Under the pieces are notes generated by a model. The model did no database searches. It saw only the letters and a program-made list of their open reading frames with translations, and was not told where the DNA came from. From positions 1 to 48,501 of the forward strand of contig CAWVKK010000007.1 in NCBI GenBank assembly GCA_963929865.1: a stretch of 48,501 nucleotides of DNA. Reading direction: 5' to 3'. The translations under genes were made by a program, and so were the position numbers. The stretch comes from JAGZHZ01 sp963929865. Its GTDB lineage: Bacteria; Bacillota; Clostridia; Lachnospirales; Lachnospiraceae. Of the stretch, positions 24,606-34,053 are shown one piece after another. Each line of letters begins with the position of its first letter. The first letter of the stretch is position 1.

Positions 24606-26423
24606 TTACTCCATCTCGCACTGCCCTGTGTAGAGCTGATAGTAGCGCCCCTTTGCCTCGAGCAGCTCCTCATGGCTGCCGCGCTCTATGATGGTTCCCT
24701 TCTCTAAGACAAGAATTGCCTGTGCATTGCGCACGGTCGAGAGACGGTGCGCAATCACAAATACAGTCCGGTTTTCCATCAAGGCGTCCATCCCTTTTTC
24801 AATCAGGCGCTCTGTTCTTGTGTCGATCGAACTGGTCGCCTCGTCTAAAATCAGGACAGGCGGTCTTGCAATCGCCGCTCTTGCAATCGCGAGAAGCTGT
24901 CTCTGCCCCTGGGAAAGATTTCTCCCATCTCCGTGAAGCATTGTCTCATACCCGTCCGGAAGGCGTCTGATAAAGGAATCGGCGTTTGCAATCCTTGCCG
25001 CTTCTCTTACTTCCTCATCCGTCGCGTCCAGTCTCCCGTAGCGGATATTGTCGGCGATCGTGCCGGTAAAGAGGTGCGTGTCCTGGATGACCATAGACAG
25101 GGAACGCCTCAGGTCATCCTTTTTGATCTCTTTAATGTCTATTCCGTCATACGTAATGGTTCCGCTGCTGATTTCGTAAAAACGGTTGATCAGATTGATA
25201 ATCGTTGTCTTTCCGGCGCCCGTCGACCCGACAAACGCAATCTTCTGCCCCGGCTTTGCATACAGACTGACGTTTTTCAAGACGGGATGGTCTTTTCCAT
25301 ATCCAAAGGTCACATTGTGGAAACGGACATCCCCTTTTAGCGGAATTTCCGTCTTCTCTCCGTTCTCCCCGGTCTTCTCCCAGAAAAATTCGCCGTTTTT
25401 TTCTCGCAGAGCGACGCTTCCCTGCTCGTTCTCCGTCTCGGCATTCATCATGTCAAAGATGCGCTCTGCCCCTGCCAGCGCGGAGAGCAAAAAGTTCATC
25501 TGCTGCGTGAACTGGTTAAACGGCATTGCGCTCTGCCTTACATAGATCAGATAGGAGGCCAGGCTTCCCAGATCCATCAGACCTCCCAGCACGAACAGAC
25601 CTCCCACACAGGCAGAGACCGCATAGTTGACATAGGAGAGGCTGACAATAGTGGGGACCGTCATCCCAGCGTACGTCAGCGCTTTTGTGGAGGCTTGCCT
25701 GAGCGCGTCGTTCCTTTTGCAGAACTCTTCAAAATCGGCCGCTTCGTGGTGAAAGACCTTTTCCACCTTCTGTCCGTCTACCATTTCCTCGACAAACCCG
25801 TTCATGCTTCCCAGGCATTTTTGCTGCTCCTGGAAATATTGTTTGCTTCTCTTCCCATTAAAGCGGATAAACCACACCATCCCTGCCAGAAATACAATCA
25901 CAATCAGCGACAGGCGGATGCTTAAGAGCAAAAGCATGGTCACAGTCCCTGCGATCATGACAAAGCTCTGGATCAGCATCGTGAAGCTGCCGTTGAGCGC
26001 TTCTGTGATCGTATCGACGTCGTTGGTGAATCTGCTCATCAGTTCTCCGTGCGTATGCGCATCAAAATAAGGCAGCGGCAGCTTCTGCGTATGCGCAAAT
26101 AAATCGCGGCGAATTTCACTTACCATTTTCTGAGCCGTGTGTACCATCAGCTGGTTATAGGCGAATGTCGCAAGCACGCCGCACAGATACATTCCGCCCA
26201 TCCCGAGCAGGACGGTAAAAAAGCCTCCCATATCTCCGGGAAGCAGATATTGGTTGATGACCGGCTTAAGCAGGTACGTTCCCATAATATTGGCGCCGTT
26301 TCCTATGATGACCAAAACGGCGATCGCCATCATCGCCCATTTGTGAATTCCCATATAGTGCAGCAGCTGCTTTAACGTCTTTTTTGTATGAACCGGGCGT
26401 TTATATCCTACATATTTTGCCAT
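24606..26423 (-). CDS. ABC exporter half-transporter, consensus ATPase subunit
   Basis: 605 residues: six membrane helices (about 30-320), then an ATPase domain with Walker A GSTGAGKTT, signature LSQGQRQ, Walker B PPVLILDEATSSID and the switch His in VIAHRLS. The catalytic Glu is present, while the signature departs from LSGGQ. Its partner at 26424-28151 shows the reverse pattern, as in heterodimeric exporters of the BmrCD or TM287/288 type, where one ATP site is degenerate. The start codon directly abuts the partner's stop. The substrate is unknown; drug, lipid or peptide export are all possible. Its stop is 7 bp from the convergent AraC gene's stop. Confidence 0.88.
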   Translation of the reverse strand: MAKYVGYKRPVHTKKTLKQLLHYMGIHKWAMMAIAVLVIIGNGANIMGTYLLKPVINQYLLPGDMGGFFTVLLGMGGMYLCGVLATFAYNQLMVHTAQKMVSEIRRDLFAHTQKLPLPYFDAHTHGELMSRFTNDVDTITEALNGSFTMLIQSFVMIAGTVTMLLLLSIRLSLIVIVFLAGMVWFIRFNGKRSKQYFQEQQKCLGSMNGFVEEMVDGQKVEKVFHHEAADFEEFCKRNDALRQASTKALTYAGMTVPTIVSLSYVNYAVSACVGGLFVLGGLMDLGSLASYLIYVRQSAMPFNQFTQQMNFLLSALAGAERIFDMMNAETENEQGSVALREKNGEFFWEKTGENGEKTEIPLKGDVRFHNVTFGYGKDHPVLKNVSLYAKPGQKIAFVGSTGAGKTTIINLINRFYEISSGTITYDGIDIKEIKKDDLRRSLSMVIQDTHLFTGTIADNIRYGRLDATDEEVREAARIANADSFIRRLPDGYETMLHGDGRNLSQGQRQLLAIARAAIARPPVLILDEATSSIDTRTERLIEKGMDALMENRTVFVIAHRLSTVRNAQAILVLEKGTIIERGSHEELLEAKGRYYQLYTGQCEME

Positions 26424-28151
26424 TTACAGCTCCACTCCTTCCTTTTGGGATTCATAAATTTCCTGATAAATTTTGTTTGTCTTTAAAAGCTCTTCGTGTG
26501 TTCCGGCTCCATTTAATTTTCCATCGTCCAAAATGAAAATCTGATCGGCGTCCCGAACGGAAGATATTCTCTGGGCAATCACAATTTTCGTCATGTGCGG
26601 CAGCTTTTTTTTGAGTCCTTCTCTGATTTTTGCCTCTGTCGCTGTGTCGACCGCGCTCGTGGAATCGTCCAGGATCAGCACCTTCGGAGATTTTAAGATG
26701 GCTCTTGCGATGTGCAGACGCTGCTTTTGCCCGCCTGAGACGTTGACACCGCCCTGTCCAAGCTCCGTCTCGTATCCGTTTTCCAGGCGGTCGATAAATT
26801 CATCTACACATGCGATCTTACATGCCTCTTCGATCTCCTGCTCCGACGCGTCTTCCTTTCCCCATCTGAGATTGTCGATGACGGTGCCGGAAAACAGCGT
26901 GTTTTTCTGCAGCACCATCGTAATCGAATTGCGCAGCTGTGCAAGCGGATACCACTGCACTGGCTTTCCGTCAATCAAAACGCTTCCCTGCGTCGCCTCG
27001 TACAGCCTTGGAATCAGCTGTACCAGCGTCGATTTCGCCGAACCGGTCTGCCCGATGATCCCGACCATCTCTCCTGGAGCGATGTGAAAGGAAATATCGG
27101 AAAGCACTTCCTCCTTTGCCTCTTTTTTATATTTAAATGAGACGTGGTCAAAAACGATATCGCCCCTCTCCACTTTTAAGTCTTTCGCCTCTTCTTCTGT
27201 GATCGTGACGGTTTCATCGATCACTTCCATGACGCGCTCCGCCGACGCGATGGACCGTGTCATCATGATAAAGACATTCGAGATCATCATCAAGGAGTTC
27301 AGAATCTGCAGCACGTAGCTTAAAAATCCCGTCAGCTCTCCGACCTGAAGGCTTCCGGCATGGACCATGTTGCCGCCTACCCACAGGATACTCAGAATCG
27401 TTCCGTACATGACGAACTGCATCGCCGGCATGTTCATGGAGGTCAGCCGGAAGGCCGATTCCGAGACATGCTTCCAGTTTTGGTTGACGTCGGAAAATTT
27501 TTCGATTTCATGCTCCCCTTTGACATATGCCTTTACAACGCGGATCGCAGTCAGATTTTCCTGTATCACACGGTTGACCTGGTCAAGCGCCTCCTGCATC
27601 TTCGTGTACATCGGGCTGACTCTCTTTACAATCTGATACAGAAAAAAACCAAGTACCGGGGAAGCTACCAAAAAGACAACGGCAAGCCTGGCGTTGATGG
27701 AAAAGGAGACGATCAGCGCCGTCACCATCATCACCGGCGCCCGGAATGCCGGCCGCATTCCTGTTGAGACAGAGTTTTGAATCGTCGTCACGTCGCTTGT
27801 CAGACGCGTCACTAACGATTCTGATTTGAAATGGTCTGTGTTGGCAAACGAAAAGCTCTGCATTTTCTGATATTCGGCTTTTCGGATGTTCGCCCCGAGT
27901 CCCTGACCGCACAGGGCGGAAAATTTCGCGCTTCCGGTCCCCAGAATCAATGCAAACAGGGCGCAGACGATCATCACGATTCCCTTTTGAAAAATATAGC
28001 CGCGGTCGCCGTTCGCCACGCCGACGTCTACGATATCCGCCATGATCAGGGGAATAACCAGCTCAAAGACCACTTCCGCCCCGATGCAGATTCCTGCCAG
28101 ATACGCATACTTTTTATATTCTCCCAGATAGGAGAAAATCCTTTTCAGCAT
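26424..28151 (-). CDS. ABC exporter half-transporter, degenerate-site subunit
   Basis: 575 residues: six membrane helices followed by an ATPase domain with Walker A GQTGSAKST, signature VSGGQKQR and Walker B VLILDDSTSAVD. The usual catalytic Glu after Walker B is Asp, so the ATP site formed by this Walker B and the partner's LSQGQ is probably inactive, giving an asymmetric heterodimer. It is the first gene of the two-gene operon. A -35-like TTGACT lies at 28236-28241 but no matching -10 is clear. A pair of direct repeats sits upstream (28269-28303), suggesting an activator. Confidence 0.88.
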   Translation of the reverse strand: MLKRIFSYLGEYKKYAYLAGICIGAEVVFELVIPLIMADIVDVGVANGDRGYIFQKGIVMIVCALFALILGTGSAKFSALCGQGLGANIRKAEYQKMQSFSFANTDHFKSESLVTRLTSDVTTIQNSVSTGMRPAFRAPVMMVTALIVSFSINARLAVVFLVASPVLGFFLYQIVKRVSPMYTKMQEALDQVNRVIQENLTAIRVVKAYVKGEHEIEKFSDVNQNWKHVSESAFRLTSMNMPAMQFVMYGTILSILWVGGNMVHAGSLQVGELTGFLSYVLQILNSLMMISNVFIMMTRSIASAERVMEVIDETVTITEEEAKDLKVERGDIVFDHVSFKYKKEAKEEVLSDISFHIAPGEMVGIIGQTGSAKSTLVQLIPRLYEATQGSVLIDGKPVQWYPLAQLRNSITMVLQKNTLFSGTVIDNLRWGKEDASEQEIEEACKIACVDEFIDRLENGYETELGQGGVNVSGGQKQRLHIARAILKSPKVLILDDSTSAVDTATEAKIREGLKKKLPHMTKIVIAQRISSVRDADQIFILDDGKLNGAGTHEELLKTNKIYQEIYESQKEGVEL

Positions 28152-28268
28152 ATTCGCTCCACCTTTCTTCTTTTATTGTTTCGCCTCTGAAAATCGTTTC
28201 TTCCCTATCATATGACGGACTTCCCCTGTTTGTAAAGTCAAGATTTTCAAAATTTCATCACACTTCTT

Positions 28269-28303
28269 TCACAGAATCTTCGATTTCCTATCACAGAATC
28301 TTC
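28269..28303. repeat. Two 13-bp direct repeats upstream of the ABC exporter operon
   Basis: TCACAGAATCTTC occurs exactly at 28269-28281 and 28291-28303, 22 bp apart, about two helical turns. They lie 28-62 bp upstream of the -35-like TTGACT (28236-28241, minus strand). The layout fits a dimeric activator such as a response regulator. The protein that binds is unknown. Confidence 0.6.
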
Positions 28304-28354
28304 ACATTTTCTCTGTATCCTTTTAATCAAACAAAGCAATTTGTTTTAAATACT

Positions 28355-28444
28355 TCATTTTCATATACGGTGCATGAAAGTGCACCGTCCCCTCCCTCAA
28401 GATGACCGTTTCAATGTCCCCCCATTGACCGGTCATCTTTTTTT
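28355..28444 (+). ncRNA. Candidate small RNA with C-rich single-stranded stretches
   Basis: Hairpin 1 is ACGGTGCA-TGAAAG-TGCACCGT (28367-28388). A linker CCCCTCCCTC follows, then a hairpin whose outer stem is AAGATGACCG/CGGTCATCTT and whose loop is TCCCCCC, followed by seven Ts: a strong plus-strand terminator. No plus-strand gene precedes it for 3.7 kb, so the terminator must serve a short RNA. A perfect inverted repeat AAACAAA-GCAA-TTTGTTT (28329-28346) lies just upstream. The promoter is not clear (TAAATA at 28347-28352 is the best -10), so the 5' end is approximate. The C-rich parts could pair with GGAGG ribosome sites. Confidence 0.45.
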
Positions 28445-28486
28445 GTCTCTTTTTTCCTGTCTTGCCCTCTTAAAAAGCCGCGCAAA

Positions 28487-28534
28487 ATACCCTGACAAAA
28501 ATTTCTTTCATCCTTGAAATTTTTATCAGGGTAT
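28487..28534 (-). terminator. Long hairpin after the GH3 remnant
   Basis: Arms of 19 bp (ATACCCTGACAAAAATTTC and its partner, one G-T mismatch) with a 10-nt loop. On the minus strand TTTTGCG follows. It lies 60 bp beyond the stop of the truncated GH3 frame and was probably its terminator. Confidence 0.7.
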
Positions 28535-28594
28535 CCATATCAGAATCTATTCTTTTTTACGGCGTCTGCCGCATGATCTTTTTCGCGACGGTTT

Positions 28595-29250
28595 TTACTG
28601 ATACTGCCGTGTCCTCTCATCGGAGATCACGCCGGACCAGTTTAATCCAAAGGCAAAATCATATGCGTTTTCTTCGCTGTCTACATACACTTCCATATCC
28701 TGTCCGACATCGGAATACTGCGCTTCCACTGCGTTCATATCCTTTGGAAGCTGCATAGGAAGCAGTCCGTACGGCTCATGCTCTCCTGCAATGACCTCAC
28801 ATGCCGCCGTCTGGCTGATGGAGAAGCCCACAAAAAGCGCGTCCACATCTTCCTCAAATTCATATGCGCAGAATGGATTCGACGCTTCTACGTAGGCCAC
28901 GAGCGGCAGATCTCCGATGGTATTTCTGATTTCCCGGATCATATCTAAGACAGACGTATCTCCTGCCGTTGTCTTTCCGCTGTAAGAACGGGAAGTTCCC
29001 ACTTCTCCCCCTGCTGCGATCCATTCTATCTCTTCCGACTGGTCAAGTCCGATCGTCTCCTGCACATACTGCGGATCGGCATAGTAGTCGCCAAACTGCA
29101 GGCTGATCGGATAATATCCATTGTCAATCGTTCCGTCGCTGTTGTCCAGATCCACTTTGTCTGCCTGGTATCCTCCGAAATAAGGAGCGCTAAAGGAGAC
29201 AAGTGCAAAGTCCACGTCTGTGAAATCTGTGCGGCGCACAATATCTTCCT
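28595..29250 (-). pseudogene. C-terminal remnant of a GH3 glycosidase
   Basis: About 215 residues match the end of a GH3 beta-glucosidase: DVDFALVSFSAPYFGGYQ, DLPLVAYVEASNPFCAYEFEEDVDALFVGFS and a C-terminal YDFAFGLNWSGVI in the position of the usual family FGYGLSYT. The catalytic N-terminal barrel and signal peptide are missing. The coding match ends at about 29250, where the frame runs into antisense of a LytTR remnant, so the frame reaching 29377 is an artefact of the junction. No ribosome site is seen. A normal-looking hairpin still follows the stop. Confidence 0.7.
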
Positions 29251-29251
29251 C

Positions 29252-29497
29252 ATGAATCAAAAGCACACCCTGATCCGGTATAAAATCTCCGACATGGAAA
29301 AGTGCCTGGAGCCGTATCCGTTTCTCCGCATCCACAAAAGCTACCTGGTCAACTGCCGCTATATCTACAGCCTGCAAAGCAAGACCGTCACCCTGGAGGA
29401 CGGAACAGTCCTGCCCGTCAGCCGCTATCGCTTTTTGGAGATACAGTCAAAATTTAAGGAGTATATGTATGACACCGTTACATCAGACCGTCTATGA
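29252..29497 (+). pseudogene. C-terminal remnant of a LytTR-type response regulator
   Basis: About 75 residues match the second half of a LytTR DNA-binding domain (ISDMEKCL, FLRIHKSYLVNCRYI, VTLEDGTVLPVSRYRFLEIQSKFKEYM). The receiver domain and the start of LytTR are missing, and no ribosome site precedes the first ATG. It ends by overlapping the start of the histidine kinase frame, as in intact AgrA/AgrC-type pairs, so it is the stub of the cognate regulator. The break point is shared with the GH3 remnant. Confidence 0.75.
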
Positions 29498-30831
29498 CAT
29501 TCTTTATCATGCCATCGATCTAAGCGGTCTTTTTCTCGACGCCGCTCTGATCGTTTTTCTTGCCGATCATTATTTTAAGATCCGCACGCCAGAATTAAAA
29601 AAGCATCCGCTTCTCTTTTATCTGGTCAGTTTTTCCGTCCTGTGTATTTTTTTATATTTTACCGGCTTTTCCAGAGAATTTTTCTGGTTTGTCTTCAGCA
29701 TTTTTGCCGCTGTTTTTGGATACAGCTGCCTGCTCTTCCGCGGCAGCGCTGTCATGAAACTGAGTATCTCCTGCATTTACGGCTCTGTATATTTTATGAT
29801 GGATGGGATTTACTTGTCCTTATACCGGTACGTGACAAGTTCGCTCGAAGAAATTCCAGATGCGGTCGCTTTGTCCATCGTCTTTTTTCAGAGAATCCTC
29901 TGCAAGATTTTTATGTACTTTATCATCCGTTTTCTTTTAAAGAATGCGACTGATATCGATGATTCCATCCCCCCGCGGGTACTCTGCATGTCTTCTTGTC
30001 TTCTGCGGGTTTGACCTGCTGCTTATGATTCTGCAGATCTTTTATCTTAGTCCGATGGAGCCTCAGATCGCGGCGTCTCCTTTTGTATCCCTGTTTATGA
30101 CGGGTACTTTTTTAATGATCTTATGCTTTTTTTACCTGTTTACTTCTATGATCCGCAATTACAAGGAGAATATCGGATACCGCCTTCAGGCGAAGGAGTG
30201 GGAGCTTCACAGACAGTATCTCGATCAGACGAAGGACCTCCTGACGGCTTCCAGACAATTTCGCCACGATATGAAAGCTCACCTTTTCTGTATGGAAGGT
30301 CTCATCGAGCAGGAAAAATACCCAGAGCTGAAAGCTTACCTCAAGCAGTTCAGCCAGTCTGACTTTCTCACGATACCGTTTCAGACTATCTGCGCCGATG
30401 AAAGTCTCAATACTTTGCTCAACCAGAAGCTCAAGGCTGCTTCCTCCCTGGGGATTCCCATGGAGATCTCCGTCGAGATGTCCAACCATTTTGCCGTTCA
30501 GAAGCTGGATCTGTGCACCATCTTGTCAAATCTGTGCGACAATGCCATCGAGGCGAGCAGCGCCATAAAAGACCCCGCCATTACCGTTCAGCTGAAGGAG
30601 ATAAAGGGCTACCTTTCTCTCACCGTGAGCAACCGCACGCAGAGGGATATCTTAAAAACAAACCCGGCTCTTCTGACGACGAAAAAGAACCAGAAGCTGC
30701 ATGGCATTGGCATGACGATTGTCCGCAATATCGCAAAAAAATATCACGGCTCTGTCACGCTCTCGAGCGATTCCTGCTCTTTTACGTGCTTTGTTCTGCT
30801 GGAAAATACAAAAGGACCGGCAGTCTGCTGA
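29469..30831 (+). pseudogene. Frameshifted AgrC-type sensor histidine kinase
   Basis: Two frames together make one kinase of about 450 residues. Frame one (29469-30014) gives the start of the membrane sensor (several helices). Frame two gives the last helices, a phosphoacceptor region with RQFRHDMKAHL, an N-box LSNLCDNAIEAS and a G-box HGIGMTIVRNIAKKYHGS, the HPK10/GHKL type that partners LytTR regulators. The switch is needed at a run of six Cs (about 29970-29975): removing one C restores the frame. AAGGAG precedes the ATG at 29469. Combined with the broken regulator it appears to be a dead two-component system, unless the C-run reflects a sequencing error or slippage. Confidence 0.8.
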
Positions 30832-30862
30832 GCGTGCAGACGCCGGTTCTTTTGTGCTTTTT
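30812..30862 (+). terminator. Terminator of the histidine kinase locus
   Basis: Stem GGACCGGC...GCCGGTTC with an inner GTCTGC/GCAGAC pair, followed by TTTTGTGCTTTTTTG. The kinase stop codon lies inside the loop. Confidence 0.75.
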
Positions 30863-30878
30863 TGTTCGCTTCTCTATT

Positions 30879-33800
30879 TTATTCTTCTACGGTAATTTCG
30901 CTTTCCAGAATCAGGTTGTCAGAAGCTGCTCCGACGTAGATCATACGTGTTCCTTCTGCAACGGTCCATTTGTCTTTTGTCCCGTCTTCTCTCTCAACCG
31001 CTTCTGAGTCTGTATTCCAGTACGAGAGCGATCTCTCGCTGACATGAACCGTCACCGTTCTGCTCTCGCCCGGCTCGATATCTTCGATCTTTTCATATCC
31101 GCACAGCTGATATTTTGCCATCTGGATTCCTTCCGGAACTTCTGCCTCTCCTAAGTACACCTGAGCGATCTCGGTTCCTGCCACATCGCCGGTATTCGTC
31201 ACAGTAAAAGTGACATTGTATCCAACGCTCTCGCCTTCTGATACGTTCTCTTCTACAATCAGATCGCTGTATGCAAAAGTCGTATAGGACAGTCCATATC
31301 CAAAATCGTACTGCGGCTCAACGTCATATTCATCATACCAGCGGTATCCTGTGTAGATTCCCTCTGAATAGTCTGCCGTATGGTTAATGCGCGCCTCTCC
31401 CATACCTTCCTGGGCTGCCTCGATGGAATCGTATCTTCCCATTTTTGTCTCTTTTTCATAGTCTTCCTGCGTGTAGGCTTTTCCTGGCTCCTCGGTATCC
31501 TGTGCGTCGAACGCTTCTTGAGAGTTCGTCACCATCGTGTCGGTATCGCTCTTTGGAATCGCGTAGGCAAGCTTTCCGCTCGGGTTGACTTCCCCTGTCA
31601 GAAGCTCTGCCGTCGCCACGCCGCCTTCCTGTCCCGGGAAGTACATTTCTAACAGACCGTCCACCTCGTCAATCCAGTTTTCCATTGTGACAGCCGTATC
31701 ATTGTTGAGCACTACGACAACCTGATTGCCGTTTGCGTGCGCTCTTTCCGCCACGTCCAGAATCAGCTGTTCCTGCTCTGCGTCCAGGGCACAGGTGCTT
31801 TCCTCCAGCGTCGCTGCAAGGCTTTCCCCTTTGTGGTATGCAAACACAACAACCGTATCGTTTGTCTCGGCTGCTTTAAGCGCGTTTTCATAGTTGGCTT
31901 CTTTCTGGGACGGGGTAATCCATGCGAAGCGCACCTGCAGGTCTTTTTCCTCTAAGCTGGCCTGTGCGGTCACGGTGATCTTGTAGCGTTTTCCAGCTTC
32001 CAAAGTCACATCCTTAGGCACAATGCTCATACCGGTTTCTGTACAGATATAGCTGTCAGCCGGCCACTGGGTTCCCTGGTTGATGTTTGCCACTCCAAAG
32101 CTTACCGTCTCCTCTTCGGAAACCTCCACATTTGCTGCGATCGATCCGCCGATTCCTTCCAGAATCAGAGAATACGTTCCATCTTCCGGAGCTTCCAGAT
32201 ACGTCGTCCAGGTGTAGACAGCTCCGCTTTCCTTTGTGAATGCATTTGCCGTGCCTTCATCTGCCCCGTCAATCTTGTACGTCTTGTTTGGTTTTCCATC
32301 GATCGTTCCGGTCGTAAAGTCGATCGTAGCGTCCACAATTCCGGTGTCTTCTCCGATTTCATGGTCGCCCATCGGCGTTGCCTCCTGCTGTCCGAACGTC
32401 CGCATCTGTCCCTGCTGGTCTGCGGAAGAGCCTTCGTTTCCTCCGATTCCATACGTGCGTCTGACTCCGTTTTCACTTCCCTCAGCGTCTGTGTACAGAT
32501 ATTCAGCCGGGATAGCCTCTCCTACAATGTCAAGCGCCACTTCTCCTTGTACCTTGTCTTCTCCAAGACGGGCGGCAAGCTCTTCATACGGGCTTGTCAT
32601 CTTAGCGATCGTACCGTAGGAACGCTCTCCTCCCACGCCTGAAATCAGGTTCATTCCGTTTAATCCGATCACTGCGACAGTTTTGTCTCCCTCTGTGTTC
32701 AAAGGCAGCACTTCGTTCTCATTTTTCAGAAGAACAGCGCCCTCCTCTGCCACCTGGCGCGCGATCAGGGAATTTTCTTCTCTCACCTGTGCAAGCTCTT
32801 CCGTATCCGCTTCCAGCTTGATCGGCTCGGTGCGCCCTGCTTCCTCTTTTACCTTTCCGTTTTCATCCAGTTCCACAAGACCTAAATATCCAGCTTTTGC
32901 ATACGCATACAGGACATGGGATACCGCCTCGTCAATCGTCTCCTGTGTGATTTCGCCGGAAGCGATTTTTGCCTCTGCGTTTTCCTGGGAGTTGCTGTTG
33001 ACGTTCGGCATCTCGATATCGGTTCCTTTATCCAGTGTAAAGCCGTCATTTCCGCCCCAGTCTGTGATTGTAAATCCTTTAAAATTCCACATATCTCTCA
33101 GGACGTCAATCTGAAGGTAGGTGTTGGCAGAAGCAAACGTGCCGTTTACCATATTGTAGGAACTCATCACGCCGGCTGCTCCGCCTTCTTTGATCGCCGC
33201 CTCAAAAGCCGGCAGATATAATTCATGCAGCGCCTGCTCTGAGACTACCACGTTTGTGTTTGTGGATGGGTTTGCATCCTGTGCAAAAGCGGCAAAATGC
33301 TTTAACACTGCAATGACGTTCTGATCCTGAATTCCCTTCGCCTCTGCTGCGGCAAGATCAGAGAGCAGATACGGATCCTCGCCCATCTGATCCTTTGCGC
33401 GCCCAAAATACGGATTTCTCGTGATATCAATCTGAATGCCGAGCTGCATGTTTCCGCCGATCGCCTTATTTTCACTTCCGTGAATCTTTCCGTAAGCGTA
33501 CGCAAGGTCCGTATCCCATGTGGATGCAAGCATCTGCTCGATCGGAGGATTTGTCGTATCATATAAAGAGAGGACGCCCGCCGGTCCGTCATACATCTTT
33601 GACTCCGGCACGCCAAGTCTCGGAACGCCCGGCAGAGATCCTGCGTTTCCCTGCGATCCTGTTCCGCTTCCTCCGAGGAAGCTGAACTTTTCTTCCTGCG
33701 TCATGCTCTCTAAGAGCGCATTGATTTTTTGCTCAATCACTTCTTCACTGTCCACCACCAGCGCGGAGTCCGGATAATATTCCGGGAAGACAACGCCGGA

Positions 33801-33932
33801 CTCTGCCTGCGCGGCGGTAGCCTCCTCCGCTGCATAAGACAGAACCGCTCCTGTTCCTAATATTCCGGACGCCTGGCATCCCATTCCCATGATTCCTGCC
33901 AAGAGCAGGCACATCACCTGTTTTCTTTTCAT
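30879..33932 (-). CDS. Secreted GH3 beta-glucosidase-type enzyme
   Basis: 1017 residues. The signal peptide (MKRKQVMCLLLAGIMGMG..., about 1-35) has a Cys but no good lipobox. The GH3 barrel spans about 60-370, with the nucleophile Asp in TITDWGGND (about residue 291) and KHFAAFAQD. The second domain starts near 390, carries a PA14-like insertion (about 540-690, DGTYSLILEGIGGSIAANVEV) and ends in a fibronectin-III-like domain (TFTVTNTGDVAGTEIAQVYLG). The substrate is not certain; beta-glucosides or xylosides are likely. AAAGGAG precedes the ATG. A stand-alone gene; the GH3 remnant at 28595 is a different paralogue. Confidence 0.88.
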   Translation of the reverse strand: MKRKQVMCLLLAGIMGMGCQASGILGTGAVLSYAAEEATAAQAESGVVFPEYYPDSALVVDSEEVIEQKINALLESMTQEEKFSFLGGSGTGSQGNAGSLPGVPRLGVPESKMYDGPAGVLSLYDTTNPPIEQMLASTWDTDLAYAYGKIHGSENKAIGGNMQLGIQIDITRNPYFGRAKDQMGEDPYLLSDLAAAEAKGIQDQNVIAVLKHFAAFAQDANPSTNTNVVVSEQALHELYLPAFEAAIKEGGAAGVMSSYNMVNGTFASANTYLQIDVLRDMWNFKGFTITDWGGNDGFTLDKGTDIEMPNVNSNSQENAEAKIASGEITQETIDEAVSHVLYAYAKAGYLGLVELDENGKVKEEAGRTEPIKLEADTEELAQVREENSLIARQVAEEGAVLLKNENEVLPLNTEGDKTVAVIGLNGMNLISGVGGERSYGTIAKMTSPYEELAARLGEDKVQGEVALDIVGEAIPAEYLYTDAEGSENGVRRTYGIGGNEGSSADQQGQMRTFGQQEATPMGDHEIGEDTGIVDATIDFTTGTIDGKPNKTYKIDGADEGTANAFTKESGAVYTWTTYLEAPEDGTYSLILEGIGGSIAANVEVSEEETVSFGVANINQGTQWPADSYICTETGMSIVPKDVTLEAGKRYKITVTAQASLEEKDLQVRFAWITPSQKEANYENALKAAETNDTVVVFAYHKGESLAATLEESTCALDAEQEQLILDVAERAHANGNQVVVVLNNDTAVTMENWIDEVDGLLEMYFPGQEGGVATAELLTGEVNPSGKLAYAIPKSDTDTMVTNSQEAFDAQDTEEPGKAYTQEDYEKETKMGRYDSIEAAQEGMGEARINHTADYSEGIYTGYRWYDEYDVEPQYDFGYGLSYTTFAYSDLIVEENVSEGESVGYNVTFTVTNTGDVAGTEIAQVYLGEAEVPEGIQMAKYQLCGYEKIEDIEPGESRTVTVHVSERSLSYWNTDSEAVEREDGTKDKWTVAEGTRMIYVGAASDNLILESEITVEE

Positions 33933-33939
33933 CTTTTTT

Positions 33940-34053
33940 CTCCTTTCGAATCATCTGATGATCCGATTATAAAAAAAAAGCCTGGAAAAAAAAATTGATT
34001 TTTTTCGTCAGCTTTTTTGATTTTTTATTTTTTTGTTTTGATTCCGCCCGCTC
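33940..34053. other. Low-complexity A/T tracts between the GH3 and DUF3592-like genes
   Basis: Runs of A and T (9 As, 9 As, 7 Ts, 6 Ts) with TATAAT on the minus strand near 33970 that may be the GH3 -10; no good -35 precedes it. The tracts can pair as AAAAAAGC/GCTTTTTT and may end transcription of the upstream gene. Confidence 0.4.

Noticed and set aside
28341..28369. TTGTTT-17-TATACG as the promoter of the small RNA candidate
   Set aside because: The start site it predicts would fall inside hairpin 1 and break it, so the promoter is left unassigned.
29252..29377. Extra N-terminal residues on the GH3 frame beyond 29250
   Set aside because: They are antisense to the LytTR remnant and look unlike GH3, so the GH3 match is ended at the junction.
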